Part shown: positions 45,055 through 57,677 of the stretch, piece after piece
Layout: the number at the start of each line of letters is the position of its first letter
How positions within the stretch are numbered: the stretch's first letter is position 1
Assembly: GCA_002081555.1 (NCBI GenBank)
Contig: MZNV01001276.1
Location: forward strand, 20,994-84,993
Reading direction: 5' to 3'
Length of the DNA: 64,000 nucleotides
Source of the DNA: Protostelium mycophagum
Taxonomy: Eukaryota; Evosea; Variosea; Protosteliida; Protosteliaceae
The notes under the pieces: generated by a model
Told to the model about the DNA's origin: nothing
The model's input: only the letters and a program-made list of their open reading frames with translations
Databases searched by the model: none
Translations under genes and position numbers: made by a program

Positions 45055-47957
45055 ATGGAAGATCAGGCATCCAATAATGGAGGGACAAGAAAGAGGGATA
45101 CAATAGTCTTTAGAAATAGAGAAAGCATTATGCCAGTGTCACTGCGAACAAATGCAGCCGGCACAGGAGGAGGCATGGGTTTAGTGGTGCCTCTTCCTGC
45201 ATTTGATAAACCTGTAACGCCAACACCAGCACTGTCACAATCCCAAGGACATGAAGAAGATGATGCAGCAAAAAAAGACCGCATGAGAGTCAAAGTGATA
45301 GAGGAGACAGTAGACACAGAGAGGAAATATCTCGATGATATAGCCATACTTTTGGATTGTTATGTCTTGCCCTTAAGAGAGTCTGAATTGATGAACGCCA
45401 CACAATATGCCGACGCCTGCGTGAGAGGCCCACTTTAGAATGATCATAATTAAGACATGCAGGTCTTGTTTTCTACTGTAGAATTGGTGAAGGAGGGCAA
45501 TAACGAACTTTTAGTACTTTTAGAAAAGGAGATTGGTGGTAGGATGATGATCGGAGAGGTATGTTTGTCTTCCACATTGACTTCTTTAACAGAATAATCA
45601 GGTGTTTCAGAAAATGGCCGACAAATTGTGTCAATATTATGGAGTCTTTTGTAATCATCAAAAGAAGGCGATGGATGACATCGACTCTCTATCGAAGACA
45701 CTACCTGCATTCAGAACTCAATTAGATCATTGCCGAAAGGTTTGTATCATCCCATATCATACTCTAAATCTACCAGCTCTCGGCATTTCGAGTTGGTAAT
45801 CAGAATGGACTCGCATTATTGGATCTGCTGGTGAAACCATTTCAAAGACTCTTAAAGTATCCTCTGCTGCTGTCTCAGTTGCAAAAATTCACCGAGGAGA
45901 ATCATCCTGATTATGACAACATCACCAAGGCCCTTCAATCACTTCAGACAGAAGTTGATGCTATAAACAACAACAAGGTGAGTCGACAATTCCTGTACAA
46001 ACTCGTTGAATTTTTAGATGTCTAATTTCGCACATGTCAAAAATATGTCGAGATATTTTTGAGCATTTGAAGAATATTTCACTGCGATACTAGGCAATAT
46101 CTTCAAAAATCCAATTTTCTTTTTTCAATTTTTTTTCAATTTGCCAACTTTTTTCAATTTGCCAACTTTTTTTCAATTTAAAAAATTTCGGACATATTCT
46201 AAAATACAACAGGCCAGATCTGACAACATGAAAAAATTGCTTGAAGTAAACAGCCTCATAGAAGGCCTTCCGAAAGGCTTCAGAATGATTACCTCCACCC
46301 GGAAATTTCTGCACGAAGGGACAGTGGGAAAGATCAGTGGGGCGAATGACCAAGAGAGACATTTATTTTTATTTAGTGATTGTCTAATATATTGTAAGAA
46401 GAGGGGAAATAAGTGAGAAATTTCCGAGAATTTTCGCGGAATTTTACGCTGAAAATCTGGGAATGTAGTAATAATAAAAATACAGGTACGTCTACAGAGG
46501 TATGATATCTCAACACAGGATGCGGCTGGAGAAGGAGAATGTCGCAATGACAGAAGAAAAACCAAGCTGGAAGGTGTACCGCTCAGATCTGGACAAGTGC
46601 TACACATTTTACGTAGAGTCAGAGTCAGAAAAAAAGGCTTGGATCAAGCAGTTTGAGACCGTTGCGGATTCGACCACTCTGAAGTGAGAGATTTCATGGA
46701 AAATTCGTGGCTTGGTGTTTTTGGGCTTGCAGCCCGACCAAAATTAAAATTTTACATTTCAAATTTTTTAATTTTTGGAAAAAAATTTAAAAAAATTGAA
46801 AAAACCAGGTTGAGATCAAGTGTAGATAGAGAGCTCGTGCGTGTTTATTGGCGCAAGACCTTCAAGACCTTCGCCACCACAGAAACGCAGACGATTGGAG
46901 AGTTATACAGATATGCTATAAAGAAGATCACACTCAACACCATCGCGGAAGACTCTCTTATTGGCGGGAAAATGCTGACTGTTGTCGGACCCACCCGTAA
47001 ATTTTTTCGAATTTTTCGAATTTTTTAAATGTAAAATTATTCTAATTTTTCGAAATAAATTAATTTCCCCTTTTTGGAATTTTTTCTACGGGAAATAATT
47101 TTGTTGGAACACAGATGATCTGTACAGACAAGTGACTGACAGGTGTCAGGGGAGACAGTTGGTTTTGAGCAGCTCACCCGAGATATCATAAAGAGATCTG
47201 GGCAGAAATATAATGACACCAACTGCCACTTTTTGATTATGGCGGATTCTGTAATGTTAAACCCGAGCCAAGTGTCACAGGTCATCCTTTCTCCGAATTT
47301 TTTATCAACAACTTGAGATTTATTTTATTTTCTATCATTATTATTGTATTATTATAATTTTTATTTTTTTTCCAAAATTCAACAATTTTTTCACATTTCA
47401 AATTTCAAGTTGAAAAAAACAGGTGAACAACGGTATGCCCCGCCCAATTCCTTACACAGTTCGTTCTGCCGGCGCGTCTCCTGTCGGGTCACCCATCTAC
47501 TCTAACCCCTTCCTCACCAGCTCCATAGACACAGCACACAGCAAGCGTCAATCCATGTTGGTTCGGGCACAATCGAACGCCAGCTTGGCGCATGGCGGGC
47601 CTAATAGAGACTTGAAGACACTGTGGAGGAGGTCTAAGAGTATGGAGAATATCAATGTGAGTTTTTATCAAGTCGTGGTTGACACAAGCATCTTTTCGCA
47701 AATATTTTTGCTGAAATTTATTAAAATCATTTTGAAATTGAAAATGGAAAATCCTAATCTCTTTGTACAAAAACAACATTCTTCTTGGTATTCTTTGATT
47801 CAAAATCACAAACAAAATCAAGGTTGAGGAAGTAAGATGAGATTGAATGTTTCAGGATACATCAGGAATAGAAGACGAGGAGAATCTAGAGCTAGTCGAT
47901 AAGTACTTGAACAAACTGGATGTGAGATCTTCTGAAGACAGCTCATCCCCGCCATAA
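45055..47957 (+). CDS. RhoGEF with DH and PH domains and a RA-like region
   Basis: About twelve exons. After a polar leader MEDQASNNGGTRKRDTIVF the DH domain runs from DRMRVKVIEETVDTERKYLD through FQKMADKLCQYYGVF to LLDLLVKPFQRLLKYPLLLS, the DH CR3 signature, with a helix ending VDAINNNK. A PH domain follows (KISGANDQERHLFLFSDCLI; then WKVYRSDLDKCYTFY and SEKKAWIKQFETV). After it RVYWRKTFKTFATTETQTI looks like a Ras-association or ubiquitin-like fold. A Ser/Arg tail has RRSKSMENIN and ends KLDVRSSEDSSSPP. It activates a Rho/Rac GTPase, probably for actin. A tandem pyrimidine repeat lies in the intron at about 46118-46180. Confidence 0.88.
46118..46180 (+). repeat. Intronic pyrimidine-rich tandem repeat
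   Basis: TTTTTTCAATTTGCCAAC occurs in about three consecutive, slightly variable copies in a RhoGEF intron, ending about 30 bp before the 3' splice site. Confidence 0.75.
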
Positions 47958-48161
47958 AGAAATCGAGTGGATTGTTGCATCAAATATTGGTATTTTATTC
48001 GGTTGAGTCGGTGACGCTTCCGGGCAAGTTCTCCGCGTGTTCTTCATCATGTTGCTCTTGATGGGAAGTTTCTTCTTCTTCTTTGCCGTGTGCCTCTGTT
48101 GTTGCTGTTGAATATTTATCACCAACCCCGTCTGGTACCTGGCGGGCGTGAACCATGATCA

Positions 48162-51100
48162 TCATGCAGAATGTCTTAATGAGATTATTACCAATGGAAG
48201 TGGTTCAGGGTTTTCTGAAGCGGTGACCATCCTCGCCTTATTCAATTCTGCATACGGCGACCATGATGATGAACTCGATTTGTTTCTGTCCAAATGGCAT
48301 TGTGTCTCCGTCATGATGGAAGCTACCAGCAACTTCTTCTCTGATTCTGAAAAGATGAGAATGTGATGACAAATATAATTCACCTTCCGATGATATTGAT
48401 TTGGCTAAATCTATGATGGGAAGATGCAAACTGCACAGGGTTCGATTCGACACTGCGCCATTTTTTAGAGCAGCAAACCCCGTCAAGCTCAGCCGGTTGT
48501 CGTCTGAGTTCAATTCTAATAGACCTTTGTTTCGCCGCAGCATTTGGGCGATCTTTACACGTCAGACGAAAAGATTTGACTCGGGTTACCTCGTCAGCTC
48601 CTCGATCACCGAGTTGATTGGATGAGATGTCCAAACATTTGAGGGATGTGTTGCTAGGGAGAAACTTTAACAGCGGGAAAATATAAGCCTGTTTAAATTC
48701 AGTTTGAAATTATGATTGTACGGTTACAACCGCGAATTTTGTGTTAATTAACGCATCTTTCAAATAAAGAATGATCGTTTACCTTGCCAAAGCCATTCGA
48801 TGCGTGCAAAATCTCTAAAGAAGCAGCCCTCTGCACAATTGTAGACAATAAATCAGGAGTGACGACCTCTTTCGCTGTCATCTTAGATACTATTCCGTTT
48901 GCTTTTAGACATCTCAGACCTGTCCATTTAAGTCGATGATTATGGTTAAGCGACGCCAAAAACACGGTAGGTAACTGCGAATCACCTTTAATCTTGCTGA
49001 GTGCTTCGAAAAGGTCTGCAAGGAGTTCATCCTTCACTTTGATACCAGAAATGTCTACAATTGTGAAGCGGTTGGCCGCTGAACATTTGGAGAAGGAGGC
49101 AGTTAGATACGTGATTCCTTTTGCACCTATGTCATTGTTTGATAAGTTGTACTGAAATTATGTCAGCACATTCTTCTGGTCTTTGAAGTCCTCAGAATGC
49201 ATCACGAAAATCACAAAGAGAGTGTTGGTGAAGTCCAACACACGGACCCAAATGTAACTGACAGATCGATAGATTCACCTCTAAACTCTTCAGATGCACA
49301 TTGGCGATCAATGCCTCTTGGATGGGTTCTAATGCTTCCTTGACCAGATCACAGCCCGACAAGCTGATTTTCTTCAAGGCTCTACTCTGCTCACAGATAT
49401 ATGCCAGGGACATACACCCCACACCGGCGTCCACTTTGACACCGGAAAAATCGAGGTCGACTCTGTCATGATGTCATCGATCTGTTCTGAAACAATAACA
49501 TTTATGTGCACCAAAGTCTCAGATTGTAATTATGGAAGACCTACAGCGTATGAATGTGTCTGATGGAAGGTGACATGCCGATCTGAAAGTTGGAATTGGT
49601 GATGTGCAATTCTTGGAGCTGGCTGTCTGTTCGCAACTGGACGAGCCACGCTTCCAACGCAGCACTTCCCTCTTTATCTAAAGAGATTTCCTGTTCTCGG
49701 CTGAGCAAAATATAGCTTGCAGCTCTCGTTTTGTGAAAAGTCACGTCGACTGAGCATTTTTGGTTTTGTGTTACGCTTATTATTCGCGGCTCATCATCAC
49801 CCCCGTATAATGTTCATTCTCCGATGATTGGAACTCACCTCCAAGTATAGCCTCTCCAGACCCAAACACAACCCCCAACTCTGTTCCAGCCACTGGAAAA
49901 AAGCGACGAGTCCCTTGGACTGCACCGAACATTTTTTCAGCTCTAAGACCTGCCAAAATCAGGATCTCATGATTAGAATGCAGTCACGATGATCATCACC
50001 TTCAATTTGTGATTAAATGATGCGAGAGCTTCGCCGAGACTCGCCATTGCCCGATTTCCAAATGAACTGTCCCAGATCTGGATGATCTGAATGCTGTTCT
50101 CCACATTCTGACGCAGAGATTGACACAGATCGACGTAGCATCTCTCATCAGAAGACAGGCGCTCTAGGGTGATACGGTTGATTTTTGTATTTGTCCTGAA
50201 TGTCTGTCAAACCCACACTTGTACTTTTGTTTTGAAATATAATTTGATTCATTATGGGTATAATGTTGTGGTCATTTGCCCCAAGATCACGGTTCCATAC
50301 CGCGGTTTTCTGCGGTAACTACCGCTTTTTCAAGGCAACACATGGTTACAAAAAACACACCGCAACACCTCGGCAACCAATTGTACAGCCTCTTTACGTG
50401 GCGTATTCCTCAAGATCACCGACGAGAAGTGTCTATCATATTTGAGGGCGCACAACACCGGCCACAAGTTTAAGGCGATTTCACTCTTGGATTCTGAGCC
50501 GATGATCTCGTTCAAGTCCAAGTCTCTGATGTCTTCGGAGAAAAGTGCGGTCATCTTCATGTGTCAGATGGCGGGAAAATATTTTTTTTGAATTTCAAAT
50601 ATCCGCTCACTTGTTGGATGAATTCGAGGTTGTTGACTGCTCGGAAGTAGTTGCAGTAAGCGTGATAAACCGAAAAATATCCCTCCATCGCTGTCATCTC
50701 TACAAAATTTTAAAAAATCCTTCGAGAAATTTCGGAAAATTCTAGGAAAATTCTAAGAAGATTCTTCTACCCGGTACATCCTCTGTTGCTAGTGCCCTTT
50801 AAAATTTTTAAAAGATCAATGTATTTTCGCAACCTACGTGTCGGTGCAGTGTAAAACGCATGCAAAATCGGATGGAAAATTGTGGTTGATCTTTTGATAT
50901 GAATTGGTGATGTCTGTCAATATCTGAGGCCACAAGCCACTTCCACACTGTTATTCTTAGATGTACATCGAAATGTCGGCGGATGACCTGCACACGGAGG
51001 GTGTTGGGGTCGAGGTTAGGGTCTGTCGACGTCGACATCGACGGTTGTGGTTGTTGTGCGGTCAACATGGGAGAGGCTGCATAAAAATTTGTCCCTTGTG

Positions 51101-51589
51101 CTCCTGGAAGTGCAACCTAAAATGATCAATAATCGAGGATGAAGAAGATCGGATCGTAGTAAGGGTGATGATCATTTACCTGCGGACCAAGAAATGGAAC
51201 ATTGCCGGTAGAATGTATGATCTTTGCTGGACGATTAGGTCTGAGCCGAAATGACAAAATAGTACCAGCTTCTACATCGATGTCTGATATGTCGTAGAGG
51301 TGGACGTCTCTTGGCTTGATCGATCAGACACATAACAATCTAGAAGTTCACCTTATCGGCGATGACCCTCTTTCCTTGCGAAAATAGATAGATCCTGTAT
51401 TTAGTGATGGTTAGAATCCGTCTGATCGGCGGATTACCAAATAACATCCTCTTTGGTCGCTGTTCTTGAACCTCATAGAAGCTTCTGATCTGTTCGTCTG
51501 GATGTTGTTGGCTTAACCAATTTCTAATGGACCCTTTTCACTTCATTAAAAAGACCATCATCTTCTACCTTACTCTGGTCATCCTCCAT
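48162..51589 (-). CDS. CARMIL-like protein (PH plus leucine-rich repeats)
   Basis: About twelve exons. The start MEDDQ is at 51589, and a 40-nt intron joins it to RSIRNWLSQQHPDEQIRSFY. A non-canonical PH domain (NPPIRRILTITKYRIYLFSQ, then VHLYDISDIDVEAGTI) is followed by LNEIIGSESKSEIALNLWPV and repeats such as LQELHITNSNFQIG, LKKISLSGCDLVKEALEPIQ and LHLPIIDLAKSI. This order is that of CARMIL, which binds capping protein and myosin I at the leading edge. The product ends soon after the repeats (VIISLRHSA), so the long C-terminal capping-protein-binding region of animal CARMILs is missing. Some repeats are too weak to count by eye. Two introns carry palindromes (48721-48732, 50299-50325). Confidence 0.75.
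48721..48732. repeat. CGGTT-AC-AACCG palindrome
   Basis: In an intron of the CARMIL-like gene, about 50 bp from an exon edge. Confidence 0.6.
50299..50325. repeat. Adjacent palindromes in CARMIL-like intron
   Basis: ACCGC followed by GCGGT (50299-50316), then GCGGTA-AC-TACCGC (50312-50325), sharing an arm as at 32806. Confidence 0.65.
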
Positions 51590-51708
51590 CGCGAGCCGCT
51601 CCCAAAAAATTTGAAACCAGAACACCGTTCTATTTTCGTCGCTCAAAGACACGGAGATGTCATCAGCTGTGATCTGGCATCATCAAAACAAATGTACAGA
51701 AAAGATGT

Positions 51709-52592
51709 CTATTTTAATGGTGGTAGTCCTATCTTGGCTCTGAGTGCGTTCATCTCGGCGATCTCGTCGGCATCTGGCTTCTGCTCTGGTACCTTCTGTG
51801 TCTCCCCTCCTTTTGTCTTTAGTTTCAAAGAGCCATCTGCATGAGAATTCTTCTTGGGCTCCTCCTCTACTTCTTTTTCGTCTTCCATATCATCTTCTTC
51901 ATCCAATTCATCAGACAAAAGGCTTATTCTAGGTTCTAATCCAGTAGTCGTCTCGACAATGGACCTCTTTGGAAGGTACGGTAAAGAGATATCACAGGCA
52001 GTCTCTTCCTTCAATATCTCTTCGATGATCTCGTCTACATGACTTGGCTTGTAGCCCATATCTGTCATCCTCCTGACCTATCGTAGTTTAAATATTAGGT
52101 CGTGAAATCACATGTTTACCTTGCGATGATCGGCATAGATTGGCTCTAGGTATTCGTATATCTCGCGTGGTTTTCCGACTAATCTGAGATATAAAGCGCC
52201 CAATAAACGAACATACCTGATAAAAATGAGTGTCAGCCAATAATGGTCAAAACCTACTTATAATCTTCGTTCTTAATCAACTCATAAACAATTTCCATCT
52301 CCGGTTGTATAGACAACATGGACAGGATCAAACAGATGAAAGGTGTTGGTTTACGATTTCCACCAAACATACCACCATAACAGTGAACGCTCATCGCTTG
52401 AGCGACGAGAGTTTCTGCAGTAAGTCCAAAACACTTCTCTTTCCAGTAATTACTCTGGTATATACGATCTCTGAAGAAGATCAAAAAAGATGTTATTTTT
52501 CAGATATCCTATTACCTCATAATCTGATGTATGAGATTCTGAGGATTCGTACCGTGAACGCTCACGGCCATTGGGTCTGTTCGTTTCGACAT
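51709..52592 (-). CDS. PRP38: Pre-mRNA-splicing factor PRP38
   Basis: Three or four exons. The start MSKRTDPMAVSVHGTNPQNL is at 52592. The core reads DRIYQSNYWKEKCFGLTAET, MSVHCYGGMFGGNRKPTPFI, YVRLLGALYLRLVGKPREIY and LPYLPKRSIVETT, diagnostic of PRP38A. A short acidic/Lys-rich tail (DELDEEDDMEDEKEVEEEPK) ends LRAKIGLPPLK. PRP38 joins the spliceosome B complex and is needed for its activation. The gene lies immediately upstream of SF3B1 on the same strand. The intron-rich genome explains its need but not its position. Confidence 0.93.
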
Positions 52593-53153
52593 GTTGCAAA
52601 TCTCCCTTCAAAAGCAGATGAAGGGCGATGTGATGTTGTTATGTGTAAGTCTGGTTCCTCTACTCAAGCAGAAAAATCGTCTGCATAAATTTTTTGCAAA
52701 ATTCCTCAGGGGACCAGCATGCTTGATGATAAACGAAAAGAATTCTTCTGCCTTCGTCTTTAGAAGTGGTAATTTTGAGATACGACACTGTTTTACGACA
52801 AAACTATCATGTAAAAGTCAGGCGAGGTTCCCCCAAGACACCGACTCAGGGATCAGCACCCAAAGACTTCAGGAGTGTACACTGTCAAACCGCTCAATTG
52901 ACCACCATGGATGTGCTGTTCGCATCGCAAAATTAGCAGTATGAATTCTTTGAAGCAACATTAACAGCTGTATCTACAACGCTACATCAAACTAATCTAT
53001 TCATTGTTCTATTTTAATCCTTCGCAAGTCTGCTTTTGAACCCGTGCTATTGTTTGTGTCACAAAGTCATCTTCAGGGTGTCTCAAGTGTTCAAACGACA
53101 CAAACTTTTCCTGGGAATATTTTTCGAGGAAAATAAAACATTCAATCGATTTA
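52593..53153. other. Intergenic region
   Basis: About 560 bp between the PRP38 start and the SF3B1 stop. It must hold the PRP38 promoter and the 3' UTR of SF3B1. The plus-strand open stretch at 52591-52944 has no recognisable product, and a GTTGTAGAT copy (reverse) is at 52971. Confidence 0.45.
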
Positions 53154-56100
53154 TCACACAAATATGTCGAATTCGTGTCTGACGTAATTGTTCTCCTGGT
53201 CATCCTCCACTCTCGGATAAAACGGAATAACTCCGTCTTGGTGCGCAATGTACAGGGTGTTGTAGATCTTCCAGTAGATCTCCCTGACTTTTCTGGCGGG
53301 GTGGAACATGCCCTGGACGAGGTACATCATGATGGTGGCGGGTCCGAGGGCCCGTCCCAGGCCTTCTACAGCCTCCATCACGGCGTTGATAACGTGTGGA
53401 GAAGTCTCAAAGATGTTGGGCCACACAAAGTTCAGAAGGTGGAGCAGCGCGTCTTCGCATCCGAGGCCGTACACTCCTGGAATTTTTCAGTATTTTCGCA
53501 ATACCTTTCTTTACTCTTTGGCGAATTTTAAATTATAATTTCAGAAATTTTTCTGCATAAAAAAATTTGTCGCGCCACAAAATTAAATTGTGTGAAAAAC
53601 TTTTGAATAAAATAAAAAATCTACCGAGGGCCATGTGCTTGACTACAGTGCAAGCAGTCTGTCTGTGCACGAGATCTCTGTCGATGAGGGCGTCCTCTAT
53701 AAGTGGGGTGACGGCGTAGATATAATCTTTACCCATCTCTCCAATGTATTCAAACATGAAGGAAAGTGCCTTCAGCACTCCGTTCTGAACAATATTAGAA
53801 TTTGCAATGTAATTTTCTGCTTGAATAGGTGATTTCTCCGTGAAAAAGCGAACAAAATTTGTGTTAATTTACTTTCCAAGCATTCAAAAAGATTGATCGA
53901 CATACCTGGACGTTGAGCTCAGGGACTCTGTATTCGTTCATAAGCGCCGGTAGAACCGTGAAGGGTGAGCAAGTCTCGGCCACAATAGCTATGGCCACAG
54001 TGGTACACACTCTGTTTTGTCTCTCTTGCACCTTCAAGTTGTTCAACAGCGTGGCCAACACATCCTGAGGCCCGATCGCTTTGGCGATATATCCAAAAGT
54101 GTTGACCGTAGCTCTTCTGATGCCCTTCTTGTGTGCTTTAAGCATGTCGAGAAGCTCGAAACAAATACGCATCCACTCTCTGGCTGAGACGAATTCGTGA
54201 CCTCTATCGGCAATTCTTCCTACTAAATCGATGCAGTTCTCTTGCACCTATTTGTTTTTCAGTATTTTCTGCATTTATTTTTATTATTTTATTTTGTATC
54301 AATTTTTGAATCAAAATAATTGGTTGTTAAAAAATAATACCTTCTCGTGTCTGTTCTTCAGAATGGGTGTAAGACGAGGTAACAAGTCCTTGATAGGCGG
54401 TGTCATCTTCGTCATACCGATCACATTCACAATCGCCTTCAGGGCGCCGAGAATTGAACCCAGAACCTCCGGGTACTCCTCGCCTAAATATTCGTACAAC
54501 ACGATACCCAAATGTCCCATCAGTTGTTCCTGCTCACAAGCCTTCATCACCACGGCAATGCGGGAGATGAGATCTGCGGCTTGTTGTCTGACCTTGGCTC
54601 CCTTATTGTTGAGTCTCCATTTGATGGTGGAAGATATCGTCTTCAGATGGTTTTTAACGCGGATTCCGAGCGAGTTAATCACGGTACCGAACCCGTTAAG
54701 GATTACTCCGGCGTCATCTGTGGATTGTTCTTGGAACGCAACCTGTATTTCTCAGTTCTTCTTCTTTTTTGAATAAAACAAATAGACTCACCAGCATTCC
54801 GTTGATGAGTCTGTTCTCGAGATCTGTGTCGATCTCAGATGTTCCCAGATTCTTGACAATCTCGTCAATCGTCTCCATCACCATCTTTCTGTACGCCTCC
54901 GACTCGTCCTTCAGGTCATCCACAATTCTACCGACGATCTCGGCAAGACCCACTTTGTTGGCTAACTCCACTGTGGTCTCTACCAACTGTCTGTAATTTC
55001 TTCTGTCCAGCGCATTCCTTCTGACCCAGAAATGTCTGAAGAAAGCGCCGAGAATTTCTTCTTTGATGTATTGTGGTTCTACTCCCTCTGTTGCCACACA
55101 TTGTTTGAGCACCTAAAAAATTCATCAGAAAAAATTTTAAATAAAAATGAAATTTGCTCACCTTCAAGACAATTTTTTTCATCTCTTCTTCTGGTGATGA
55201 GAAATTCTCAATCAATTTGACGACAACTTCTCTTGTATAGTACGCGGCATACTGAGCGTCCATAAGGGGAATAATATAACCGATGGCCTTGAAAAAAGCG
55301 GCCAAGTTCTTTCCTTGGTATTCTCTCACACCATACCACAATGGCTTCAGAACAGAGTCAAAAGATTCTATTCCATAAGGTGTTGCGGCCTCTGCGAGGG
55401 CGGCAAGCGCGAGGGCGGTGATGGTTCTGACCTTCTGCTGCTCGTCTGAAAGCCCATGCTCTATGATCTCGACGAGTGATTTGAGATGTGGCAAAACGGC
55501 ACAACCCATCAGAATGGAGATCTGCTGGACGATCTTAATACCGGTGTGTCTGGCCTGCCATGACTTTTTAGATTGGCAGACAGCCTTTAAGAAGGGCACG
55601 AGTGATGGAATTCCGAGCGCACTGGCTACGACAGAGAAGGCTCTGGCTGTTGTGTTTCTGACGTACTCATCAGGGTTGTCGATATCTGGTCTCATGGTGG
55701 AAATCATAGTGGGAAGACCTGCGGCCTTGGCCAAGTTGGAGATGATCTCTCTGCCCTCAACTCTGGCATAGTAATCTTCATCAATCAGAAGAGGCTCGAT
55801 GACGACGAGGATCTTGTGAGCAAATGGTCTGACGAGATCGTCCAATTTATAGAGGATACGATCGATGACTTTGACGAGAAGATGTCTCTCTTGATCCTCA
55901 AGTGTGGGGGCCATGAGAAGGGGCAAGATCTGATTAAAGAGTGCTTCTGGTCCAAATTCTCTGGCCTTATCTGTAAGCTGTCTGAGAGCCTGCTTTCTCT
56001 GTGGTGGCGTTCCATTTTTGACCTTCAAGAGAAGCTTCATGATTCTCCTCTCTTTGATCTCCGCTGGTGTGAGATCATTTTCATCTTCCTCGCTGAGAAG

Positions 56101-56810
56101 CTTCTCAAAGTAAGGCATGTCCTCTGGTTTGAGCTCTGGCAATGCTTGGTTCTGATTTTCCAGAAGATTATTGCCTTTGATCTTTTCAGTGGGGTCTTGT
56201 AAGAGGAAGCCAGAATAAGGTGTTGGTGTGGCAGCGGCTTTACGAGCGGGGGTTTTAATTGCCACATAATCTGCTGGTGGCTCTAATATCTTGTACCCAT
56301 CGCTAGGCAGCATGGAATTAATCTCTTCATCTGTGAGATAACGATTACGCTCGTCTAATTCTCTCTCCAATCTCATAGCTTGTAAATGTTCTGGTGTGAA
56401 ACCTAAACGAGCTGCTGCCGAAGGAGTCAACATTCCATTGTTTCCAAGAGGTGTATCTCCTCCCATTAAAGCGACTGGTGTCTCATCCCATCTTGACCTG
56501 CCCTTCTTTGATGGTGTCTCTGATGTATCTGAGCCCTTTGGTGTTTGGTCCCAACGACTTCCACCCCCATCGGTTGGTGTGGCGTCCCATCTCGATCTTT
56601 TGGGAGTACTGCTTGTGCTGCCTGATGATTCACTACCAGAATCGTCCTCCCATTCTGATACTTTGGCTTTTTTGGGAAGTTCCTTTATGTCTTTGGAAGA
56701 GGAAGAGGGCTCGGGGTTGTCCCAGCGACTCCTCTTTGCGGGCTTCTTTTCATCTTTCGACAAATTAGAACGTTTAATAAAGTTGAGAAATAGACTATAC
56801 CTGTAGACAT
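53154..56810 (-). CDS. SF3B1: Splicing factor 3B subunit 1 (SAP155)
   Basis: About nine exons. The 10-nt first coding exon (MST...) at 56810 is followed by [20 protein letters not shown] and several SRWDxTP repeats that bind U2AF-homology motif partners. The HEAT repeats follow: [40 protein letters not shown] and [20 protein letters not shown], then [20 protein letters not shown]. The Lys residues equivalent to human K666 and K700 are present. The C-terminus YVRHEFDIF differs slightly from the human end. SF3B1 anchors U2 snRNP at the branch point. The N-terminus is shorter than the human one, which matches lower eukaryotes. A branch-site pocket intact for standard splicing is expected. Confidence 0.95.
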
Positions 56811-57677
56811 GGCGAATAACTGTGTGTCTCCTCCTGCCCTCGATGCGTGATATGAAAATCAATGATCGCACAACGAGCTGACGAAAAATTCCGAAAATTT
56901 CCACCGAAAGAACATTCCCGGAATAAACGTCGCAAGACATCTGCATTTTGTCCTCATCATCTTGTGTTTGTAAGGACAGTCCTACAAACAAATAGAACCA
57001 GAAGTATAAAAAGATCCTTATCAACAACAAAACAGGACTTCGAGAGAATTCAATAGGTGTAGGTCATCAAACACCCAGGAACGCCTACACTGTTCAAGGT
57101 ACTCGTGTGCCTGCTCAAACCTGATGGAATTAGCTTTATATTCCAGGTAGCTGTGTTCAGCCACCGCAAGCCTGAAACCCGCAACATGAGACAAATTCTA
57201 TATTCTATCGAGGGGTGATCACTGTCATCGCGCATTCCACAACTTCTGGGATGCTGCTGTGACTGATCGCGGAGCTGGAATGAGTGTGAATGCATGGATC
57301 TCTTGTTGGGATGCAGTAAGCGCAAGTACAGCAAACTATTTTGGTGTGAGTGGGACAGGCAAAGGAGTTCATTAAAAGTGGCAACACACCTTGTCCTGAA
57401 AGATTTCAACAAAGAACAGCCCAACGGTCTAGAGTTTCAGTCCAGGCCAACTCTTGACTTCTGAATCGTTGAGCAGTACTGCAAAGTTTTGCAGTTTTGG
57501 CAGACCAGCCTACAAGAGAAAAGGTTACCTTATTCCAAATAGCCTTTGGGAGTGTACAGTAATAGAAAGCACGACATTAGGCTTGGATGGAGGATATCCT
57601 TAAAAAATTGGTGTTTGTGACATAAAACAACCTCATTTAAACAGTTCAAAGCAGTGGTCGTATTTATTTTGGCTTCT
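56811..57677. other. Intergenic region with a degenerate repeated fragment
   Basis: About 870 bp between SF3B1 and the LRR kinase gene. At about 57350-57440 the plus strand resembles the 7999-8189 fragment (LVLKDFNKEQPNG) but carries a frame break. Other short open frames (57050-57430) show no family. No further gene is supported. Confidence 0.5.

Noticed and set aside
48162-51589. NOD-like receptor (NLR) identity
   Set aside because: No NACHT or nucleotide-binding motif is present and the PH-LRR order fits CARMIL better.
55816-56202. Plus-strand ORF of 128 codons over SF3B1
   Set aside because: It is the antisense of the well-conserved SF3B1 HEAT region.
57205-57424. Minus-strand ORF of Cys/Thr/Ser-rich residues
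   Set aside because: No splice context or homology; it lies opposite a degenerate repeated fragment.
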